From positions 5,589 through 39,145 of the forward strand of contig JAJPXR010000220.1 in the NCBI GenBank assembly GCA_021205375.1: a stretch of 33,557 nt of DNA, read 5' to 3'. Source of the stretch: Clostridiales bacterium. GTDB lineage: Bacteria; Bacillota; Clostridia; Oscillospirales; Oscillospiraceae. Numbering within the stretch: the first letter of the stretch is position 1; every line of letters starts with the position of its first letter. Below the pieces are notes generated by a model. That model was given only the letters and a program-made list of their open reading frames with translations, did not search any database and had not been told where the DNA came from. The translations under genes and the position numbers were made by a program. Shown here piece by piece: positions 15,997 to 24,000 of this stretch.

Positions 15997-16847
15997 TCAC
16001 TTTTCTCCATGCCTAGTTCCGCAAAGGCCCGGTCAATATACTTCTGCTCGACCCCGTCCAGGTTTATGACCCGGCCACAGGTGTCGTACCCCATAAACGT
16101 CCCGATTTTGACATTGGCTCTGGCAGAAGCATTCTTTCGGTTGAGCGCAAATTGCACCAGGCGAACCATCATCTTACAGTCGGTCAGAAAACTGACATGC
16201 TCGATGTACCAAACGTCGTTATCCAGCTTTTCCTGCCATGTCCACACGTGGTCAATGGCCTCATGCGGCGGACACTCCAAACCGGGCCTTACGGAGAGCC
16301 GCGCCTTGTGCCTGGCATTATATCGGCCAAGGTATTCCGGCGGCAATGGCCGCGGCCCGATCAGGCTCATGTCGCCCTTCAACACAGACCAGAAATTCAA
16401 CAGCTCGTCCAGGGAAGTTTTCCGAACGAACCTGCCCCATTTTGTCACACGCTGGCCAGGCGGGAGCAGTTCTCCCTTTTCATCCACTTCATTCGTCATG
16501 TTGCGGAACTTGACGATTTTAAACGGTTTCCCGTTTCTTCCGGTCCGCTCCTGTAGGAAAAACAGCGGCCTTCCCACGTCAAAGAAGGTAACGATCCCAA
16601 TGACAAAATTAATCGGCAGCGTGACGATCACAGCAAGCAGCGAAACGATAATATCGATCAGCCTTTTTATGTATTTGGAATAAATGCCTTGCCTTGGATG
16701 GACTTTTTCCAGCTTTGCATTTATTTCCGGGAGGCGCTCCTCCGCAAGCCAATCTGCGATTTGCCAGCGCATCGCTTTGGTCAGCTCTGCCCTGTCGTGG
16801 TGTGGCGTCTCTGTTACGGCAGTCGGCCCCATTCCTTCTGTTTCCAT
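15993..16847 (-). CDS. Initiating sugar phosphotransferase (monotopic phosphoglycosyl transferase)
   Basis: 284 residues, bacterial sugar transferase family (WcaJ/PglC type). It moves a sugar-1-phosphate from a nucleotide sugar to undecaprenyl phosphate, the first membrane step of repeat-unit assembly. Seen: a soluble N-terminal extension (1-57), a reentrant hydrophobic helix KRLIDIIVSLLAVIV (61-75 and on), the family block PLFFLQERTGRNGKPF (94-109), VKFRNM, the catalytic Asp-Glu pair in TSLDELLNF (D147-E148), and LIGPRPLPPEY (162-172). The family core usually ends soon after residue 230. The extra C-terminal ~45 residues and the N-terminal stretch are unusual but may be lineage-specific. GGAGG precedes ATG 16847. 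It lies 19 bases after the aminotransferase. Confidence 0.92.
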   Translation of the reverse strand: METEGMGPTAVTETPHHDRAELTKAMRWQIADWLAEERLPEINAKLEKVHPRQGIYSKYIKRLIDIIVSLLAVIVTLPINFVIGIVTFFDVGRPLFFLQERTGRNGKPFKIVKFRNMTNEVDEKGELLPPGQRVTKWGRFVRKTSLDELLNFWSVLKGDMSLIGPRPLPPEYLGRYNARHKARLSVRPGLECPPHEAIDHVWTWQEKLDNDVWYIEHVSFLTDCKMMVRLVQFALNRKNASARANVKIGTFMGYDTCGRVINLDGVEQKYIDRAFAELGMEKSE

Positions 16848-16866
16848 TTGCTTATCCTCCGAAAAA

Positions 16867-17970
16867 TCACTTGCGCAAAATCAGATCGCAAATCCGCTCA
16901 ACCTCATCCAGCTCCAAATCGGCATACATCGGCAGGCACAGGATGTTCATGGAGACGTTGTGCGCCACCGGTGTTTTCTGGAGCTTGAATCTGCCGGCAT
17001 AGCACTCCAGCTCGTTTGTGGCCGGGAAGAAATACCGCCTTGCGTGGATGTCATGCCGCATCAAACGGTCGTAAATATCATCTCTGCTCTTGCCAAACAT
17101 CCTCGGATCAACGTAAATCGGATAATAAGCGTAATTAGGAACGACGCCCTCTCTCAGTTTCATCAGACGGATACCGGGAACCGCTCCCAGCCGCTCATCG
17201 TATTTCTCCGCAACCGCCTTCCGCTTTGCAATGTTTTCGTCAACGTGCCGCAGGTTGCAAATGCCCATCGCAGCGCGGAACTCATCCATCTTCGCGTTGC
17301 CGCCGATGCCGGTCACGCGGTCCTCCCCGTGGATGCCAAAATTTTTCAGTTCGTGGAGGCGGACACGATAGTCGCTGTCGCTGAACGAGATTGCCCCGCC
17401 CTCGATGGTGTTGAACACCTTGGTCGCGTGGAAGCTGAACATGCACATATCGCCAAAATTGCCCACGCCGACGCCCTTGTACGTAGTCCCAAAGGCGTGC
17501 GCGCCGTCGTAGAAGACCTTTAGGCCGTGCCGGTCCGCGATCTCCTGAATGGCTTCCACATCACACAGGTTCCCATAGACATGCACCGGCATGATGGCCA
17601 CCGTCCTGGGCGTGATTAAATCTTCAATTTTTGAGACGTCGATGGTATAATCTCGCGGGTCGATATCACAAAAGACAGGGACAAGGTTCTTTCTCACGAT
17701 TGCATGGGTCGTCGAAACAAAGGTGTAAGGTGTGGTGATCACCTCTGACCCAGCCGGAAAGTCAAACGTTTGCAGGCCCATTTCCAGAGCCAAATGTCCG
17801 TTGGCAAACAGGGAAAGCTGCGGCACGTCAAGGTAGTCCATCAACTGGTGCTGGAGCTTCTTATAGACCGGCCCCATGTTCGTCATTCGTTTCGACTCGA
17901 AAATAGGCTTGATTTCTTCAATATATTCCTCCATCGAGGCAATCGAAGACTGCGTGACAAAAGTACTCAT
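16867..17970 (-). CDS. DegT/DnrJ/EryC1-type PLP-dependent sugar aminotransferase
   Basis: 367 residues, aspartate-aminotransferase fold, cytoplasmic. Seen: TTPYTFVSTTHAI (79-91), PVHVYGN (128-134), the cofactor-ring Asp in FYDGAHAFGT (D155) and the Schiff-base lysine in FHATKVF (K184). The C-terminal region contains YYPIYVD and HARRYFFP, as in sugar aminotransferases. The family aminates keto-sugar nucleotides to give amino sugars. No 4,6-dehydratase of the PglF type lies in the window, so the keto substrate must come from elsewhere or from the SDR enzyme of this operon. AGGAGGAAGAG precedes ATG 17970. First gene of the operon, about 145 bases downstream of its predicted transcription start. 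Confidence 0.92.
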   Translation of the reverse strand: MSTFVTQSSIASMEEYIEEIKPIFESKRMTNMGPVYKKLQHQLMDYLDVPQLSLFANGHLALEMGLQTFDFPAGSEVITTPYTFVSTTHAIVRKNLVPVFCDIDPRDYTIDVSKIEDLITPRTVAIMPVHVYGNLCDVEAIQEIADRHGLKVFYDGAHAFGTTYKGVGVGNFGDMCMFSFHATKVFNTIEGGAISFSDSDYRVRLHELKNFGIHGEDRVTGIGGNAKMDEFRAAMGICNLRHVDENIAKRKAVAEKYDERLGAVPGIRLMKLREGVVPNYAYYPIYVDPRMFGKSRDDIYDRLMRHDIHARRYFFPATNELECYAGRFKLQKTPVAHNVSMNILCLPMYADLELDEVERICDLILRK

Positions 17971-18122
17971 TTCTCTCTTCCTCCTGCGCTTTCTACATTA
18001 CCTCCCCCGAAAGGGGGGGAAGTCGTAGTTATTCCAGTTCTTCATGATAGCTGTGCTTTGACGCTCCCTCCATGGGCGTGAAGGGAATCGTGAGCGAGGA
18101 TGGGCCTCACCCGGACTCATGC

Positions 18123-18151
18123 ATTGTACCCCTATCGGCTTGTAATGTCAA
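18123..18151 (-). promoter_or_regulatory. Strong sigma-A promoter of the polysaccharide operon
   Basis: On the - strand, perfect TTGACA (18146-18151), a 17-base spacer, and TACAAT (18123-18128). Predicted start near 18116 gives a leader of about 145 bases before the aminotransferase ATG. Confidence 0.8.
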
Positions 18152-18344
18152 TCGACAGATTTGCCATTTTTACACATCGAAGGATGGGGCATTTAGGGGA
18201 AATAAGCAACGGGAGAATCGAGAGCCAAAGGTGAAATTTGTTTACTTCCATTGACGCCAGCGAATGGCAACACCGCACAATTGTAAAGAAACCCTACGCG
18301 GTTTGCCGTATTTGCCAAATGGCGTTTTTCCCTGATGCAGCAAA

Positions 18345-18419
18345 ATGCGACACATGTTGTAAATTGTTGCTTGATGATTAGCACTGAAAGTGATAGAGTG
18401 ACAATGCAACGGATGTCGT
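18345..18419 (+). repeat. Promoter/operator repeat, copy A
   Basis: 75 bases aligning without gaps to 18511-18585, with about 11 mismatches by my count. It contains a 14-bp dyad at 18347-18360, TTGATG (18371-18376), 17 bases, TAGAGT (18394-18399), and a second 14-bp dyad at 18406-18419. The dyads fit RCRAC-N4-GTYGT, the pattern of a dimeric repressor site. Confidence 0.75.
18371..18399 (+). promoter_or_regulatory. Distal promoter of the ABC exporter (copy A)
   Basis: TTGATG, 17 bases, TAGAGT. The boxes are imperfect, but the same arrangement is conserved in copy B, which supports it. It is flanked on both sides by operator-like dyads. Confidence 0.5.
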
Positions 18420-18510
18420 GCAACAGGTGATGTCCGCATCGACCTGCCCCGCAGAACGGGAAAAATAGGCTTTAACACCGCAGCTTTCCGTTCAAAATGC
18501 GGAGAAAATC

Positions 18511-18585
18511 ATGCGACACATGTTGTGATTTGGTGCTTGATGATTAGCAGAAAACGTGGTAGAGTGACAATACGACGAATGTCGT
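18511..18585 (+). repeat. Promoter/operator repeat, copy B
   Basis: Second 75-base copy, 166 bases after copy A. Dyads at 18513-18526 and 18572-18585; the latter is perfect (ACGAC-GAAT-GTCGT). The distance between the two dyads is 59 bases in both copies, so both are constrained as units. Confidence 0.75.
18537..18565 (+). promoter_or_regulatory. Proximal promoter of the ABC exporter (copy B)
   Basis: TTGATG (18537-18542), 17 bases, TAGAGT (18560-18565). Transcription would start within or at the edge of the downstream dyad, so a bound regulator could block it. About 70 bases before the exporter ATG. Confidence 0.5.
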
Positions 18586-18642
18586 ACACAGAATCTGATA
18601 GGATTCAGGCAACACATTCATTCAGTGACAGGAGGAATTTCT

Positions 18643-20439
18643 ATGATTCATATTTTCAGTAATATGAAGACAAAAGACCGGTGGCTGGCACTTTTATGCG
18701 TGCTGCTGGTCTGTGGTCAGGTGTACTTCGACCTGCGTCTGCCGGACTACACGGCAGAGATCACGGTGCTCATCAGCAGCGAGGTCACGGATTTGTCGCA
18801 ATACTTCGTTGCAGGTGGAAATATGTTGGGCTGTGCCCTGTGTAGCGCCCTGTTGACGGTGGTGGTCGGCTATCTGGCGGCCATGATCGCAGCGGACTTC
18901 TCCTTTGATGTCCGGGCGAAGCTGTTCAACAAGGTCGCGGCTATGGGCAGCGGTGAGATCAAGCAGTTCTCCACTGCCAGCCTGATCACCCGTACCACCA
19001 ACGACATCACCCAGATTCAGATGATCATCGCTATGGGCCTGCAAATGATGCTCCGCGCCCCCATCATGGCGATTTGGGCCATCATTAAAATTGTCGGCAA
19101 GAGCTGGCAGCTCTCCGCAGTGGTGGCCGCTGCCGTGGTCATTGTGGTAAGTGCAATGGTCATCCTGCTGGCGATCATGATTCCCAAGTTCCGCATTGTC
19201 CAGCGGCAAATTGATGATGTGAACCGCCTCACAGACGAGAATCTGAGCGGCATCCGGGTCGTCCGGGCCTTCAATGCCGAACAGTATCAGGAGGACAAAT
19301 TCGAAACGGCCAACAACAACCTGATGCGGACCCAGTTGTTCACCGGCAGGGGAATGGCGGTGCTTTCTCCCATTATGATGTTCGTTCAGAGCAGTGTGAG
19401 CGTCGCCATCTATTATGTGGGCGCCTGGCTCATCAACGCCATCAACATCCCTCTGAACGGCACCACGGAGGAAATCATGGCTGCCGCCTCTGAGCGCTCG
19501 GTGATGCTGGGCGAGGTCGTTTCCTTTAGCTCCTACGCTCTGTATGTCATCATGTCCTTTGTCATGCTGCTGATGATCTTCATGATGCTGCCTCGTGCGC
19601 AGGTGTCCGCGAACCGTATCAACGAGGTCATCGACTGCGACATCGCCGTGCGGGAGGGGACGGAGACGACCGCTGAGGAAACCGGGAGCATCGAATTCCG
19701 GGACGTGTCCTTCCATTACCCCGACGCCTCTGAGGACTGCCTGAAGCACATCTCCTTCTCGGCAAAGAAGGGCGAAACCGTGGCCTTTATCGGCGCCACC
19801 GGTTCCGGCAAGTCCACTCTGGCCGGTCTCGTCGCAAGGCTCTATGATGCGACAGACGGAACCGTTTTGCTGGACGGCAAGGACGTTTCCAGCTACAGTT
19901 TTGAGACCCTTTACGACAAAATCGGCTACATTCCCCAGAAGGCGACGCTGTTTGCCAACACCGTGGAGGGCAACGTCACCTTCGGCAAGAGTGGGCACAC
20001 GCTGACAGACGCCGACGTGGACGACGCCCTGGACATCGCCCAGGCCACAGAGTTCGTTCAGACGATGGACGGCGGAAAGGACGGCTGGATCGCCCAGAGC
20101 GGCTCCAACGTCTCCGGCGGCCAGAAGCAGCGGCTGTCGATTGCAAGAGCCATCGCCAGAAAGCCGGAAATCCTGATTTTCGACGACTCCTTCTCGGCGC
20201 TGGACTACAAGACCGACCGCATTTTGCGGCAGCGAATTAAGACAGATTTGCAGGGGACGACCTGCCTGATCGTGGCGCAGCGCATCGGCACCATCCGCAA
20301 TGCGGACAAGATCGTGGTGCTGGACAACGGCGCAGTCGCCGGGATCGGTACCCACGAGGAATTGATGGAGACCTGCCCTGTCTACCAGCAGATCGCCCTG
20401 TCGCAGCTCTCAGAAGAAGAGCTTGCGGCGAATGCGTAA
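18643..20439 (+). CDS. ABC exporter half-transporter with degenerate ATPase site (LmrC/BmrC-like)
   Basis: 598 residues from ATG 18643, chosen for AGGAGG eight bases upstream; an in-frame start at 18625 has none. Six transmembrane helices occupy about the first 320 residues and the nucleotide-binding domain the rest: Walker A GATGSGKS (384-391), signature VSGGQ (490-494), Walker B ILIFDDS with Asp 515 where the catalytic Glu normally stands, and Gln 546 (VAQRIGTI) in place of the switch His. These two substitutions mark the non-catalytic site of heterodimeric exporters such as LmrCD, BmrCD and TM287/288. The partner follows 15 bases downstream. Likely exports drugs, peptides or lipids; the substrate cannot be read from sequence. 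Confidence 0.92.
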   Translation: MIHIFSNMKTKDRWLALLCVLLVCGQVYFDLRLPDYTAEITVLISSEVTDLSQYFVAGGNMLGCALCSALLTVVVGYLAAMIAADFSFDVRAKLFNKVAAMGSGEIKQFSTASLITRTTNDITQIQMIIAMGLQMMLRAPIMAIWAIIKIVGKSWQLSAVVAAAVVIVVSAMVILLAIMIPKFRIVQRQIDDVNRLTDENLSGIRVVRAFNAEQYQEDKFETANNNLMRTQLFTGRGMAVLSPIMMFVQSSVSVAIYYVGAWLINAINIPLNGTTEEIMAAASERSVMLGEVVSFSSYALYVIMSFVMLLMIFMMLPRAQVSANRINEVIDCDIAVREGTETTAEETGSIEFRDVSFHYPDASEDCLKHISFSAKKGETVAFIGATGSGKSTLAGLVARLYDATDGTVLLDGKDVSSYSFETLYDKIGYIPQKATLFANTVEGNVTFGKSGHTLTDADVDDALDIAQATEFVQTMDGGKDGWIAQSGSNVSGGQKQRLSIARAIARKPEILIFDDSFSALDYKTDRILRQRIKTDLQGTTCLIVAQRIGTIRNADKIVVLDNGAVAGIGTHEELMETCPVYQQIALSQLSEEELAANA

Positions 20440-20454
20440 GGAGGTGCGTCTATT

Positions 20455-22308
20455 ATGGCAGAAAACAATCAAAACAGACCTTCCGCCCGAACTGGCGCTC
20501 CCATGAGAAGAGGCCCGATGGGTCGCGGTCCTATGGGCGGCGGAGGCGGCAAAGCGAAGGATATGAAGGGCGCGCTGCTGAGCCTGCTTTCCTATTGCAG
20601 AAGTCAGGTGGGCATCATCGTTCTGGCGCTGGTGCTGGCAGCCGTTGGCGCAGTCTTTACCATCATTGGCCCGAACCAACTCAGTCGGCTGACAGATTAT
20701 ATTTATGATGGCCTTTCCAGTGAAATTGATATGGCTGGCGTCCGAAGCGTGGCGCTGTTGCTGCTGGGCATCTATCTGGCCAGCGCAGTCTGTAGCTTTG
20801 TCCAGCACTTCATCATGCAGACCGTGACCCAGCGGACGGCCAAACGGCTCCGCGGGGACATCGACACCAAAATCAACCGTCTGCCGCTGAAATTCTTCTC
20901 CGGCAACGCCGCAGGCGACGTGCTCTCCCGTATGACCAACGATGTGGATATGATCGGGCAGGCTATGTCCAACAGCCTTTCCAACCTGGTCACGGCAGTC
21001 GCACAGTTTATCGGCTGTCTCATCATGATGTACTACACAGACTGGGTGCTGGCGACCACCACGGTTCTGGCAACCCTCATCGGCCTGGTGCTGATGGTGG
21101 TCATCATGAGCCACTCCCAGAAATACTTCAACGCTCGTCAGGAAAGCCTGGGCACCCTGAATGGCTACATCGAGGAAATGTACGCAGGCCACGACGTCAT
21201 CCGCATCCTGAACGCAGAGGACGAGGTGCGGGATACCTTCTCCTCCCTGAACCAGGCGGTCAAGACTGCAAACTTCCGCTCCCAGTTCCTGTCCGGTCTG
21301 ATGCAGCCCCTGATGACCTTCGTCGGCAACCTGGGCTATGTGTCGGTCTGTGTGGTCGGCGCCTGGCAGATCATCAACGGCAACATCACCTTTGGCGTCA
21401 TCACCGCGTTCCTGATTTACACCCGTCTGTTCGAGTCCCCGCTGCGGCAAATCTCTCAGGCCATGACCCAGGTGCAGTCCTGCGCGGCCGCGTCCGAGCG
21501 TGTCTTTGAGTTCCTGGCCGAGGATGAGATGGAAGACGAGTCCGACAAGGTGCAGCGCATTGAGAACGTCCACGGCGAGGTGGAGTTCCGCCATGTGAAG
21601 TTCGCCTATCCCAACGCGCCGGAGAAGGAAATCATCCACGATTTCAGCGTCAAGGTGCAGCCGGGGCAAAAGGTGGCCATCGTCGGCCCCACCGGCGCAG
21701 GCAAGACCACCATGGTCAATCTGCTGATGCGGTTCTTTGAGCCGACGGGCGGCACGATTCTGATTGACGGCGTCCCGACCACCGACATTCCCAGAAGCAA
21801 CGTTCACAGCCAGTTCGGCATGGTCTTGCAGGACACATGGCTGTTCGAGGGGACGGTTCGGGAGAACCTGCTCTACAACACCGAAGGCGCTACAGAGGAG
21901 CAGATGATTGAGGCCTGCAAGGCCTGCGGCATCCACAACTTTATTCAGGCGCTGCCCAAGGGCTATGACACCGTCCTGACTGACAACACCTCCATCTCCG
22001 CCGGGCAGAAGCAGCTGATGACCATCGCCAGAGCCATGATTCAGAACAGCCCCATGCTGATTTTGGACGAGGCCACCTCCAGCGTAGACACCAAGACCGA
22101 AATGCTGACCCAGCAGGCCATGGATAAGCTGACGAACAAGCGCACCAGCTTCGTCATCGCCCACCGGCTGTCCACCATCAAAAACGCCGACATCATCCTG
22201 GTCATGCGGGACGGCGACATCGTGGAGCAGGGCAACCACGAGGAGCTGTTGAAGCAAAACGGCTTCTATGCGGAGCTGTATAACAGCCAGTTCGAGGAAG
22301 CGTCCTGA
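20455..22308 (+). CDS. ABC exporter half-transporter with intact catalytic site (LmrD/BmrD-like)
   Basis: 617 residues with a Gly/Met/Arg-rich N-terminal tail (1-35), six membrane helices and an ATPase domain: Walker A GPTGAGKT (411-418), signature ISAGQ (514-518) altered from LSGGQ, Walker B LILDE with catalytic Glu 539, and switch His 570 (IAHRLSTI). The complementary degeneracy fits: the altered signature here faces the defective Walker B/His of the upstream subunit, while this subunit's intact Glu and His pair with the intact signature there. AAGGAGGTG precedes the ATG, and the 15-base gap implies one mRNA and equal amounts. A strong terminator follows at 22370-22420, so the operon has two genes. 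Confidence 0.93.
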   Translation: MAENNQNRPSARTGAPMRRGPMGRGPMGGGGGKAKDMKGALLSLLSYCRSQVGIIVLALVLAAVGAVFTIIGPNQLSRLTDYIYDGLSSEIDMAGVRSVALLLLGIYLASAVCSFVQHFIMQTVTQRTAKRLRGDIDTKINRLPLKFFSGNAAGDVLSRMTNDVDMIGQAMSNSLSNLVTAVAQFIGCLIMMYYTDWVLATTTVLATLIGLVLMVVIMSHSQKYFNARQESLGTLNGYIEEMYAGHDVIRILNAEDEVRDTFSSLNQAVKTANFRSQFLSGLMQPLMTFVGNLGYVSVCVVGAWQIINGNITFGVITAFLIYTRLFESPLRQISQAMTQVQSCAAASERVFEFLAEDEMEDESDKVQRIENVHGEVEFRHVKFAYPNAPEKEIIHDFSVKVQPGQKVAIVGPTGAGKTTMVNLLMRFFEPTGGTILIDGVPTTDIPRSNVHSQFGMVLQDTWLFEGTVRENLLYNTEGATEEQMIEACKACGIHNFIQALPKGYDTVLTDNTSISAGQKQLMTIARAMIQNSPMLILDEATSSVDTKTEMLTQQAMDKLTNKRTSFVIAHRLSTIKNADIILVMRDGDIVEQGNHEELLKQNGFYAELYNSQFEEAS

Positions 22309-22337
22309 CAGAATACCGAAAGGGAGGGGCAACGCCC

Positions 22338-22359
22338 CGAAGTGTCGCTTGACGGCAAA
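22338..22359 (+). repeat. 22-base dispersed repeat, copy 1
   Basis: Matches 32915-32936 with one mismatch, same orientation, both intergenic and both preceded by a GGGAGG run. Begins CGAAGTG, ends GACGGCAAA. Possibly the end of a short dispersed element. Confidence 0.55.
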
Positions 22360-22369
22360 CCTTAGTTTG

Positions 22370-22420
22370 AACGAAAAAACTGCCGACTCTGAGTTATCTT
22401 CGGAGCCGGCAGTTTTCGTT
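22370..22420 (+). terminator. Terminator of the ABC exporter operon
   Basis: Long stem: AAAACTGCCGACTC (22376-22389) pairs with GAGCCGGCAGTTTT (22403-22416) with one mismatch, extended by AACG/CGTT outside. T-run on the + strand, A-run on the other side, so it may act in both directions. Confidence 0.8.
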
Positions 22421-22484
22421 GCTCAGTCTGAGCAGTCAAACCGGAATTTGAGACAGGCATAGGGTCGAAATGCCGCGCTGTCGC

Positions 22485-22517
22485 AAAAAAAATGGCCTTT
22501 GCCCTGGGGCAAAGACC
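22485..22517 (-). terminator. Terminator of the oligopeptide transporter operon
   Basis: CTTTGCCC and GGGCAAAG pair around a two-base loop (22497-22514). On the - strand the stem is followed by GGCCATTTTTTTT. It lies about 45 bases after the last gene of the operon. Confidence 0.8.
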
Positions 22518-22561
22518 ATCTTAGGAACTTTTTTATTGACTGTCGGACAAGTCCGCTTCGG

Positions 22562-22855
22562 TCATGTCCAGGCCATCACCATCAGCAAAATCAGCAGACC
22601 CAGGCCCACCACGTACACCAGACCGATGCACAGGGCGGCGCCCAGCGCGCCCAGCACATAGCTCCGCCGCTCCCGGGGGGACATAGACTGCTCTTCCCAG
22701 GGCCGCTCCTTCGTTGGAGGCTGGTCGGGTCGCCGCTCCCGGCGGAGCGAAGAGGGCAGATGCCCGAACAGGGAGGGACGGGTGACATCGCTCATATCTG
22801 CGATGGTGCGGCCGTCGTCCACGCCCTCCCAGAAGCCGCTTTTCCGCCTGCTCAT
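22562..22855 (-). CDS. Small single-pass membrane protein at the end of the oligopeptide operon
   Basis: 97 residues. A polar, Arg- and Pro-rich N-terminal part (1-64) is followed by a hydrophobic helix (about 66-95, LGALGAALCIGLVYVVGL) at the extreme C-terminus, so it looks like a tail-anchored protein facing the cytoplasm. I do not recognise a family. It is believed real because its ATG overlaps the stop of the upstream ATPase gene (ATGA, 22852-22855) and the operon terminator follows directly after its TGA. A function linked to the transporter, such as tuning or stabilising it, is only suggested by position. Confidence 0.6.
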   Translation of the reverse strand: MSRRKSGFWEGVDDGRTIADMSDVTRPSLFGHLPSSLRRERRPDQPPTKERPWEEQSMSPRERRSYVLGALGAALCIGLVYVVGLGLLILLMVMAWT

Positions 22856-24000
22856 TCGTCGTAAAGGTGGCAGACCACAAAGTGGCCCGGCTCGACCTCC
22901 CGCTGGATGGGAGCCTCCCGCTTACACCGCTCCGTGCAGTTGGCGCAGCGGGTGTGGAACTTGCAGCCGGAGGGGGGATTGGCGGGAGAGGGGATGGAAC
23001 CTTCCAGCACGATCCGGTTCATTTTCACAGTGGGGTCAGGGATGGGAATGGCGGAAAACAGCGCCCTGGTGTAGGGGTGCAGGGGGTTGCGGAAGATATC
23101 CTCCGTGTCGCCGTACTCCACCAGATTGCCCAGGTACATGACGCCCACGGAATCGGAGATGTGCTCCACCACGGACAGGTCGTGGGAGATGAACAGATAG
23201 GTCAGTTGACGCTCCTCCTGGAGCTTTTTCAGCAGGTTGATGATCTGCGCCTGAATGGACACATCCAGGGCGGAGACCGGCTCGTCGCAGACCACGAACT
23301 CCGGGTTCAGCGCCAGGGCGCGGGCGATACAGATACGCTGCCGCTGGCCGCCGGAGAACTCATGGGGATACCGGTCCTTGTGGAAGGGCTGGAGGCCGCA
23401 CTCGTCCATGACCTGGTCGATGTAGTCGTCGAACTGGTCCTTTGGCACCAGGTTATGTTCCCGGACGGCCTCGCCGATGATCTCGCTGACGGGCATCCGG
23501 GGGGACAGGCTGGAGAAGGGGTCCTGGAAGATGATCTGCATCTTGGTCCGCATGGGCCGCATCTCCTGGGGGGACAAGTCGTAGACCTCCTGGCCGTTGA
23601 AGAGGACCTGACCGCCGGTCTTTGGCCCGGCCAGCCGGAGGATGGTCCGCCCGGTGGTGGTCTTGCCGCAGCCGGACTCCCCCACCAGACCCATGGTGGT
23701 GCCCCGCTTCAGGTTGAAGGTGACGCCGTCCACGGCCTTGACGTGGCCTACCACGTGGGAGACCATGCCGCCCTTGATGGGGAAATATTTTTTCAGGTTG
23801 TTGACCATCAGGATGTACTGAGGGTCGTAGACCACCGGCTCATAGTCCGGTTCCCTGTCGTTCTTCAGGTCGCCCGGCTGCTGGGAAATGCCCTCTGAAA
23901 CGCGCTCTACTCGCTTCTCATGCTCCTCCTGCATCCGGTTCGGGTCTTTTTCGGGATGATTCCGGCCAGCACCCTGGCCCAGACCGCTCCATATTGCCAT
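22852..24000 (-). CDS. oppF: Oligopeptide/dipeptide ABC transporter ATP-binding protein (OppF/DppF-like)
   Basis: 382 residues, cytoplasmic ATPase energising peptide import. Walker A GESGCGKT (107-114), Q-loop region IIFQDPFSSLSPRMPV (156-171), signature FSGGQ (215-219), Walker B VVCDE (236-240), and a C-terminal oligo_HPY-type region with a Cys cluster (CKFHTRCANCTERC) typical of OppD/OppF. The N-terminal ~60 residues are a charged extension before the ABC domain. The start overlaps the upstream stop (TAATG, 23998-24002), implying coupled translation. With the OppD-like gene it makes the ATPase pair. Dpp versus Opp specificity cannot be decided from sequence. Confidence 0.92.
   Translation of the reverse strand: MAIWSGLGQGAGRNHPEKDPNRMQEEHEKRVERVSEGISQQPGDLKNDREPDYEPVVYDPQYILMVNNLKKYFPIKGGMVSHVVGHVKAVDGVTFNLKRGTTMGLVGESGCGKTTTGRTILRLAGPKTGGQVLFNGQEVYDLSPQEMRPMRTKMQIIFQDPFSSLSPRMPVSEIIGEAVREHNLVPKDQFDDYIDQVMDECGLQPFHKDRYPHEFSGGQRQRICIARALALNPEFVVCDEPVSALDVSIQAQIINLLKKLQEERQLTYLFISHDLSVVEHISDSVGVMYLGNLVEYGDTEDIFRNPLHPYTRALFSAIPIPDPTVKMNRIVLEGSIPSPANPPSGCKFHTRCANCTERCKREAPIQREVEPGHFVVCHLYDE

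Larger units (their letters stand above)
17971..18642. other. Divergent promoter region between polysaccharide operon and ABC exporter
   Basis: About 670 bases with no convincing gene. From left: the polysaccharide leader, with a GAAA-looped C5/G7 hairpin at 18004-18019; its promoter at 18123-18151; a stretch to about 18340 where I see only a weak stem (18305-18323) before GTTTTT; then two 75-bp promoter/operator repeats (18345-18419, 18511-18585). Confidence 0.7.

Noticed and set aside
18305..18330. Weak stem followed by GTTTTT as a + strand terminator
   Set aside because: Short, bulged stem with no gene upstream on that strand to terminate.
18193..18478. Two ~77-codon - strand frames in the divergent promoter region
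   Set aside because: No ribosome binding sites, no recognisable composition, and they cover the promoter/operator repeats.
18345..18585. CRISPR array because of repeated units
   Set aside because: Only two copies, imperfect, 75 bases long, with promoter elements inside and no cas genes nearby.
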